A stretch of 64,000 nucleotides of DNA from contig JAYWVB010000041.1 of NCBI GenBank assembly GCA_039881045.1, positions 62,001-126,000 on the forward strand, in the 5' to 3' direction. Numbering within the stretch: the stretch's first letter is position 1; every line of letters starts with the position of its first letter. This DNA comes from Chaetomium olivaceum. Taxonomy: Eukaryota; Ascomycota; Sordariomycetes; Sordariales; Chaetomiaceae. The notes beneath the pieces were generated by a model. It was not told the origin of the DNA and ran no database searches. It worked only from the letters and a program-made list of their open reading frames with translations. Position numbers and translations under genes: made by a program. This document shows, one piece after another, positions 57,213-64,000 of the stretch.

Positions 57213-58284
57213 ATGTCAACAACAGCTGGTAGGTGTCGTCGCGCACAGTTCAAGAAGAGTAGAGAGAGAGAGAAGCTCGTATAAGACACGAAATCTGACA
57301 TGGCTGCCCCTCCAGCGCCTTCCTAGCGGGCGGTATCGCCGCCTGCGGAGCCGTGACGGCGACGCACCCCTTCGAGACGGTCAAGATCCGCATGCAGCTG
57401 CAGGGCGAACTCCAAGACAAGGGCCACCAGCCGCACCACTACCGCGGGCCCGTCCACGGCGTGTCCGTCATCGTGAGGAACGAGGGCCTGCGCGGCATCT
57501 ACCGCGGCATCGGGTGCGCCTACATCTACCAGGTGCTGCTCAACGGCTGCCGCCTCGGCTTCTACGAGCCCATGCGCCACGGCCTGTCGACGCTCATCTT
57601 CAAGGACGGCAACAAGCAGAGCCTGGGCATCAACATGTTCTGCGGCGCCGGGTCGGGCATCATGGGCGCCGCCGCGGGGAGCCCCTTCTTCCTGGTCAAG
57701 ACGCTTGCAGAGCTACTCGCCTTTCCTGCCCGTCGGCACCCAACATCGGTACCGGAACGCGTGGGACGGCATGAGCCAGATCTTCCGGACGGAGGGCGTG
57801 CGCGGTCTGTACCGCGGCGTGGGGGCCGCCATGATCAGGACGGGTTTCGGGAGCTCCGTGCAGCTGCCTACATACTTCTTTGCAAAGCGCCGGCTGATGC
57901 GGCACCTGGGCATGGAGGAAGGCGCTCCTCTCCATCTGGCCAGCAGTACGGCGAGCGGTTTCGTTGTTTGTGTGGTGATGCACCCGCCGGGTAAGTTACA
58001 AAGTTGGGCGGGGAATTGTGAACACGTTGAAACTGACTCGGACAGATACCATCATGTCCCGGATGTACAACCAAAACGGCAATCTTTACAAGGGCGTTTT
58101 TGACTGCCTAGGAAAGACCATACGGGCCGAGGGTTTCTTTGCCATCTACAAGGGCTTCTTGCCTCACCTGGCTAGAATCCTACCGCACACCATCCTGACG
58201 CTGACCTTAGCGGAGCAAACCAACAAGCTCGTCAAGAAGCTCGAGGGCCGGTTTCTGCCCAGCTCCGCGTTGAAGACAGTATAA
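57213..58284 (+). CDS. OAC1: Mitochondrial carrier, OAC1-like (SLC25 family), one frame break
   Basis: Exons 57213-57232, 57316-57990 and 58046-58284, with introns of 83 and 55 bp. The first donor is taken as GTGTCG because only it restores phase. The expected length is about 311 aa. Three mitochondrial carrier repeats are present: THPFETVKIRMQLQ (PxE/DxxK signature 1), a second repeat around SPFFLVKT then LQSY, and MHPPDTIMSRMYNQ (signature 3). Two bases (probably GC) are missing at 57704-57705, exactly where VKTRLQ is expected. Sequence is closest to oxaloacetate/sulfate carriers of the inner membrane, which carry oxaloacetate, malonate or isopropylmalate in yeast. The substrate is inferred from family only. 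Confidence 0.85.
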
Positions 58285-58495
58285 CGGGATCGGCATTTTA
58301 ATATGGCGTTGGTAGATCTGCATTTTGGGCGCCTTTCCGTGTTTGATACCAGTCAGGTGGGAGTCCTAAAAGCGAATGCAACGGCGGCGGCGATGTATCT
58401 TTCAGAGTGGGAGGCGGTTTGAAGCTTCAATAAATCGGACCATGTGTCAACCGCAGTCTATTTGGTAGCCAAGGCGGTGTATCTCACGGATTGCT

Positions 58496-59824
58496 CTACC
58501 CGGCAGTAGACCTCTCACATCCGTAACACAACCTCCAGATCCCCGTTTTTGACTTCTCTTCAATCCCCAGCTCCCCCCTCCACCTCTCATCCCCGTCCTC
58601 GTCCAGCGGCATCCCGCACAGATTGCAATGCTCCCCACCTGCCTCGCCCTCCCCAAAACGCACCAGCTTCCCCGTCGTCCGCGCGACATTGGCGACAACA
58701 GACGGGTAGTTCTGCTCGACCTCGGCAAAGTACCGCCCCATGACCTCCTCGATGCTGAGGTCCTTGTGGGAGACGACCGCCGCCGCCGCCGCCCCTTCGT
58801 CCTTATTCTCCCAGACAAGGTCTGTGAGGGGCGGTTCGACCAGCCCGGCGTAGATGACCAGCTCCTTGCGCAGGGCGTCGCGCAAGGGGTGGTAGACCAG
58901 CACACCCTGGTCGTCGGAGTCGTCTTTGTCACCTCCCTTCGCTTCGCCATTACCATTCTGCTGCCCCTTCCCATTCCCAGCCCCTCCTCCCCCCTCCTCC
59001 TCTTCACCGGCCCCCACCACCCCCAACCCAGGCAGCACCGCGGGAGACAAACCGTCCTGCACCAACCAAGGCAGCGCAAACCCCCGTCCCTTCGCCGCCT
59101 CCGCCAGCGTCAGCTCCGCCAGCGCCGTCGTGCTGTGCCCGAGCAGCAGCGCCTGGCAGCCCCTCGCGCGAGCCTGCTCGAGCAGCGCCCTGCGTGTGAG
59201 CAGGCGCGTGACGTCGCTTCGGGAGGCGGCTGTTGCTGTTGGTGTTGGAAGTATTTGATTGGGGTTGGTGGTGGTGGTGGTGATTGGGGTTGGGGAGGAG
59301 GTGGAGGGGGAAGGGGAGGAGAGGGGTATGCGGTGGAATGTGAAGCGGGGGTAGCGCGTGCGGTAGCGGGATAGGGCGGCTTCGACCGGGGGGGAGTTAT
59401 GGTGGTTGCTCTCTGGGGAAGGGTCGATGTGCACGACGGTGAGGTCGAAGGGGGCGTTGCGGCCGCGGGCGAGCTGAAACTCGACATTCTCGCTGAGGAG
59501 GTGCAGGAGGACGGTGGAGGAGATGCCCAGGGAGAGGCCGACCATGTAGTGGCGGGTGCCGGTGGGCGGGCCGCCAGTTGTGGGGAGAGGGAGCCGGGTT
59601 TCTTTGCCTAGGATGCCGGTTTGCTTGATGCATTTGGCGGCGATGAACTTGGCGAAGCAGTCTCTGGGGAGGGGTTAGTGAACCTTCTTATGCCTCTGAG
59701 AAATATAAGTGTTGACCTACCTGCAGACGGGCTGAGACCTGCTGTCAAGGGTAGCCTCCTGGAGACGGCATTTCATACAGGGCCGTGAGAGTGACCCCTC
59801 TGCCCTTGTTGTAGACTCCGTCAT
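58496..59824 (-). CDS. CTU2: Cytoplasmic tRNA 2-thiolation protein 2 (Ncs2/Ctu2)
   Basis: Two exons on the minus strand (59824-59721, 59663-58496), a 57-bp intron and 423 aa. N-terminal zinc-type cysteines CMKC and CRDC span the splice junction, followed by GLSLGISSTVLLHLL in the place of the ATP-PPase P-loop. The loop lacks the SGGxDS residues, as expected for the non-catalytic Ctu2 partner. A long disordered Gly/Asn/Asp insert interrupts the middle. The C-terminus ends with CNLCGMPLDED and CYGCE. With Ctu1/Ncs6 it thiolates wobble U34 of tRNA-Lys, -Glu and -Gln, using sulfur from Urm1. Convergent with the carrier gene, 211 bp apart. No frame defects. Confidence 0.93.
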
Positions 59825-60306
59825 GAGATGTGCTGGAGGTGACGAAATTTAATTTTAAAAAAAAAATAGGAGTTGAGAGGTGACGAGAATCCCAAGACTT
59901 TTGGAATCCGGATTCTTCAGGCGAGTGTAAATATTGTCGACGGGGTTCCGGATTTCAGATAATCGACGTTGAAGAGTTGAGTTCGACTCATTCAGGAAGG
60001 TATCCAACAAGTTTTGTGGTTCCATGGCCGAGCACTACGTAGTAGTGGGTTAGGGTTAGGGCCGAGTATGAGAAAGGGGAATAGGGGTCAAAGAGACAGA
60101 GCATGACAAACCGGAAAGGGGCTCAAGATAAGGTACATAGGGTTTCAATTTCCTGTATATCTTAGAGTTTCGTTTTAAATCAACGTCAGTCATCGATATC
60201 CAATCAATAGTTATCCGGTCATGTTGTTTAGTGGGAAGCATCACCTCCTTAACCCCCTATTACCCCCTACTCCCTGCCCTCTACAACCCCCACCATCACG
60301 ACCCCC
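59825..60306. other. Intergenic region between CTU2 and Fig1-like gene
   Basis: No gene. It contains the CTU2 promoter and two adjacent TTAGGG hexamers (60050-60061). Confidence 0.5.
60050..60061 (+). repeat. Two telomere-type hexamers (TTAGGG x2)
   Basis: A perfect pair of TTAGGG units, preceded by GTGG, in noncoding DNA 226 bp upstream of the CTU2 start. It could be a Tbf1-type binding site or chance. Confidence 0.8.
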
Positions 60307-61365
60307 TCACGGAAACCTTTCATAAGCAGCCCTCTTCCGAAACCCGCTATCCATCCCTCCCCCCTCCCCCATCTCATAGTCCATCCCACCACCACCACCA
60401 CCACCATCAGCCCGCACATCCACATCCATCGCCGCCAGCACGGTATTCACCACCGCCCCCGCCACCGTGACCACCACCACCGCCGCAAACAACCCCGACG
60501 CCGTCCCGCCAACCCCGACCGTCACCGGCACACCCGCCGCCACCGCTCCCACCAACCTCGACGCGGCCGCCGCCATCGCCTGGTACGCCGCAAACCCCGT
60601 CGCAGCCCCCGCCGCCGCCGCCCAGTCCAGACTGCGCGCCCACAGCGCGGCTCGGGCGGCCTGGGCGTGGCCGGGCCGGTTACTGTTGCGGTTGCGGTCG
60701 CGGTTGCGGTTGCGGGTGTGGGCGTGGGTGTTGGAGTTGAAGTACAGCTGGGCGAGGTTGGCGGTGAGCGCGGCGAGGAGGAGGAGTAATAGGGGGATGC
60801 CGCTGAGGAGGAGGAAGCTGGATTGTAGAGAGAGGGCGAGGGCCGCGAGGGCGAAGTTTCCGCCGCCCTTGGTAGGGGGGATGGAGGCGGCGAGCTGGCT
60901 GGGGCGTTTGGTTGGGGGTGTGGCTAGGCTGGTGGTGCAGTTGAAGGGGGCGGGGCCGAAGCAGAGGCCTGTGTAAGGGAGGGGGGGGTTAGTGGGATGG
61001 TGAGGAAATAGAGTTGGAAAAGGGGAGAGTAGGAATACGTACCCCAGAAACCGACGCGTATGTCGATTTGCATGGTTTGGCCGCCGATGGTGACGGGGCC
61101 GTTGGATCGCGCGACGATGGGGGATATCCCGCTGACGGAGTCGCTGATGCATCCTACGGATAGGATCACTGCGGTCTTTAGTATCAGTTTGTATGGTGAG
61201 GGGTGTTGAAGGGGAGAGACGTACAGTAGAGAATTAAGCTAATGAGGGGGAATGCAATGACAAGAACAACACGAGGTGCATCGAGAACCCCTATGGTACG
61301 TTAGCTCGGGCGCCTCAATTAATGAGTATCGGTAACAAACATGAAGGCATAGGTTTCGGCGCCAT
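60307..61365 (-). CDS. Fig1-like four-helix membrane protein
   Basis: Four exons on the minus strand: 61365-61341, 61290-61225, 61168-61043 and 60968-60307, totalling 293 codons (292 aa). The start MAPKPMPS was chosen because it restores phase across three introns. Helix 1 is VVLVIAFPLISLILYL. A lumenal loop of Fig1 type follows, with GCISDSVSGIS, the MQIDIRVGFWGLCFG segment, and a later NCTTS. Helix 2 lies at ALSLQSSFLLLSGIPLLLLL, helix 3 in the Ala-rich DWAAAAGAATGF stretch, and helix 4 at GLFAAVVVVTVAGAVVNTV. Fig1 proteins support calcium uptake and membrane fusion in mating. The C-terminal tail is Gly-rich and ends RAAYERFP. SUR7/PalI-type proteins are a less likely alternative. No frame defects. 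Confidence 0.75.
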
Positions 61366-62012
61366 CTAATAACTTTATCCATTAGCATTTAAATCAGAAG
61401 ACATTGACTTTGGATGTTGTGCGGCATGTTATGTGTGAAAGGAGTCCAGAATAGGGGCAGCATCAAATAGGATTAGAACCATAACGCAACGCCATACCTT
61501 TGAGCGGCGGCCCGCAAAAACTCGTCGTCGAGCGCTGGTATCTCTATTCTATGGAGGCCAGCGCTGAATCGATACTTTCAGCATATCGAGCTGAAGGTTA
61601 TTGGCTGGCCCCCATGCTAGGCTGGGTGTGGCATTACTGGGACATAGATCAGAAGCGACGAACACAGGAAGCGGACAAACGGGTGGTTATAATTCCAGCC
61701 TGAACACGCCGATACATATTCTCTGCAGAGCGGCCAATGCGAATCCGGTACTCCGGGAGTTTGGCGGCCCGGGGGCAGATAGAGAATGGTTGCCGCCGTC
61801 CGGCAGTTTCGAAAATTAGAGTCACAGATCATGTCGATCATCCACAAGACTCTAGAGACTCGATATGTGCGTTTCATGAATGCCGTTTTGACCTCCCAGA
61901 CACACTTAAGGGGGGCCTACTATGGTTTCAGCTTAAACCTCCTCTAGCGTCGCATTGACGTTCACGGTCTCCAAACACCCAACCCAGCCGTGCCGTGCTT
62001 AGACGGTTGAGG
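61366..62012. other. Intergenic region (0.65 kb)
   Basis: No gene was recognised. It holds the Fig1-like gene promoter and the kinase 3' flank. Confidence 0.5.
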
Positions 62013-63250
62013 CTACTTGCTGCCAAACAAGCACGCCAGATCGCCACTCTCAAACCAAGCACGATCCTTACGCCAGGCGTTCAGGACGATGTCCTTCCCC
62101 ACGCCGACCACCTGCTTCACCTGCTCCTCTGTCCCCCAACCCGGCGCCTTCGGCCCCCAGGCGATAAGGTGGGTGCCGATGTGAAGCGCGGCACGGAAGG
62201 CGAAGTCGTCGTCCACGCGGCCGTATCCCGCCGTAAACCCCTCGATCAACCATTTTCCCTCGTCAATGTTCTTGAACAGGGAGAGCTCGTAAAGCTCGGC
62301 AATCATTTGCCCGATGTCGAACGAGGGCAGGTTGAACTGGCAAACCTCCCAGTCCACGACAAAGACGGGCATCTGGTTTCCTTCTTCCAGCGGCTGGCTA
62401 GGCAGGAGGACGCTATTTGCTTGTGAGTTTCTTCTTCCCCCAGTGTTTCACTCTATGAGATACAAAAGACTCACTTTCCAGTCCAGAAATCACCATGAAT
62501 GACCTGAAGTGCCGGGTTTTGGAGTTCTGCCCCGTGAAATCCCTGATCTTCTCAAACGTCTCCTTGGCATCACCAAGGATGGTCGGGAAGTCGGCAACAG
62601 TAGACACCAGAGTCTCGTAGGTTGACATGTGCTTTATCTGCCGCATCTCGTCGTTTGCCTTCGCCTGCTCCCTGAACTTGGACTGCTCCGGATTCGAGGC
62701 CCAGACATGGAAATCACGGAGCCACACCCCCAGGCTGCGACCCAGTTCAAGACAGAGCGGCTTTCTAGAGGGGTCGGGAGATGCAAAATGCTTGATAGCG
62801 TAATGCTTCAGGCTCAGCGCGTTGGGAAGGTACTCCTGGACCTGCGTGTTGGTTTCCAGGTTGGAGTAGTACAGCTTGGGCGTTTGAACAACGTAGGCTC
62901 CCTTGGTCGGGGGAAGATCGCCGAGGGCCCTCAAGCATTCTACTTCGGCTTTCTACACGGCGATCAGTGATATGTGGTCGTACGTCTCTAAGAAGAAGGA
63001 GACAGCTTAAATTTGGACTTACACAGCGAGTTGTGGGGAGCAAAAAAGCCGGAATCGCAGCCAAGTAGTCCTCACCGTGTTTCACGGCAACCTCTTTGGT
63101 GCCATCGGGGAGAGGCTTGGTGAGGGTGCCCTTGAAGATGAAGTTGGCCATGCCCCCAGAGAGGGGTGTCAGTGACGAGCACGCATATTCGGTGCTGCTG
63201 AGCCCCTGGAGGACATCCTCGGTTAATTTGGTAACTTTGGGGTCGTCCAT
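62013..63250 (-). CDS. APH-fold small-molecule kinase (phosphotransferase family), one frame break
   Basis: Three exons on the minus strand: 63250-63023, 62952-62475 and 62412-62013, with introns of 70 and 62 bp. The N-lobe has LSGGMANFIFKG and the nucleotide-binding lysine in VAVKHGEDY. The catalytic loop HGDFWTGN (62475-62497, completed by the next exon) and the metal-binding VDWE motif (FVVDWEVCQF) are intact. One base is missing in the C4 run (plus strand) at 62530-62533; without it FTG and LQNPALQ are out of register. With it the coding sum is 369 codons (368 aa). The family includes choline, methylthioribose and aminoglycoside-type kinases. The fungal subgroup has no assigned substrate, so none is claimed. 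Confidence 0.82.
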
Positions 63251-64000
63251 GTTTTTGATTGTTGATGTCGTCGGGGGGAAGGGGGAAACTGTCAAGTTGT
63301 CAAGTTGTCAAGTCGTCAGCAATTGGGGAGGAGATGATGGAATAATTGACTTGGCGAGTGCTGAAATAACCACCTCGCTGCTTGCGAGAGACCACACTTT
63401 ATATCCTTTCCCCGCACATGCCCATCCCTTGTGAAGCCCAACTTTCCAACTTATGAACTTACTTGGACACTTACACTATCCTTTCGTTGCCACTGGACTC
63501 AACACATGGTCGGATGGTTGAGAGTCCGGAAGCGACACAGTGATGCGAGGATGAGCCAATTAGCAGCGCCGTGTTGGGTCCCTCTCTCGGCGTTCTGACT
63601 CTTCGCCGGCTTGGTGTTGAGGCAAGCCCCACACTCCATTCCCCAGAAAAATACATGCAGCGATGATCGAAGTGAGACAGCGGGGAAGCCAATACTTCAG
63701 ATTACGGATTACTGTGTGCGAAGGACACTACACAGTCCACTGGTCGACAGTTATTTGAAACCGTTCCAATCCTCTCCAAGTACGACGTCTTCCGACAACA
63801 TCTGCCAGAATCTCGTCGATATCACACTAAGTTAAGCTCAGTGGGGGCCTCAAAGATGAACCTCTCATTTCCTTTTCGGAGGTGCAATTGAGCCAAAAGA
63901 TGGGATGTTGATCCCCAGCCCAAACCGGAAGTAGTGGCCATGCAGAGGAGTCCAACTTTGCAGATATATATTAACTCGAACTGAAATGCAAAACTAGACT
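63251..64000. other. Terminal noncoding stretch of the window
   Basis: Promoter side of the APH-fold kinase. A GTCAAGTT(G/C) type tandem lies at about 63291-63316. I see nothing else. Confidence 0.5.

Overview
This window looks like nuclear DNA of a filamentous ascomycete, most likely a Sordariomycete. The genes carry short GT...AG introns (about 47 to 150 bp) with CTAAC or CTGAC type branch sites. Coding sequence is GC-rich. The gene set (ATG1, DCP2, CTU2, SWD2, coronin, a feruloyl esterase, a DUF7137 protein, a Tad-like LINE) is typical of that group. I could not place the genus from sequence alone.

Layout. Positions 1-4212 hold the 3' part of a Tad/I-type LINE retrotransposon: the end of ORF1, a complete ORF2 and a 3' tail. 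From 4.9 to 18 kb, all on the plus strand, come a DEDDy 3'-5' exonuclease, a secreted feruloyl esterase, a large RhoGAP and an ACS-family MFS transporter. From 18 to 31 kb, on the minus strand, lie a broken zeta-toxin-domain gene, the autophagy kinase ATG1, a 5.3 kb stretch with no recognisable gene, and ornithine aminotransferase. From 31.9 to 41 kb are GPI10 (+), coronin (-), a tRNA-Val(CAC) with an intron, a CDK11-like kinase (+) and a DUF7137 membrane protein (-). From 43 to 54 kb are a two-RRM protein with a 10-nt micro-exon (+), DCP2 (-), a DUF4112 protein (+) and RNR2 (+). From 54 to 63 kb are SRP21 (-), SWD2 (-), an OAC1-like mitochondrial carrier (+), CTU2 (-), a Fig1-like membrane protein (-) and an APH-fold kinase (-).

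Most are ordinary housekeeping genes arranged individually. I see no biosynthetic cluster or obvious multi-gene system. Splice models were built by hand. For every unbroken gene the exon lengths sum to a multiple of three.

The most striking property of the window is that many conserved genes carry one or more 1- or 2-nt frame breaks: LINE ORF1, the MFS transporter, the zeta gene, GPI10, DUF4112, RNR2, SRP21, SWD2, the carrier and the APH kinase. Many of these fall in short homopolymers or GC dinucleotides. Essential single-copy genes such as RNR2 are affected, so uncorrected consensus error is the most economical explanation. Any pseudogene call here should be checked against reads first.
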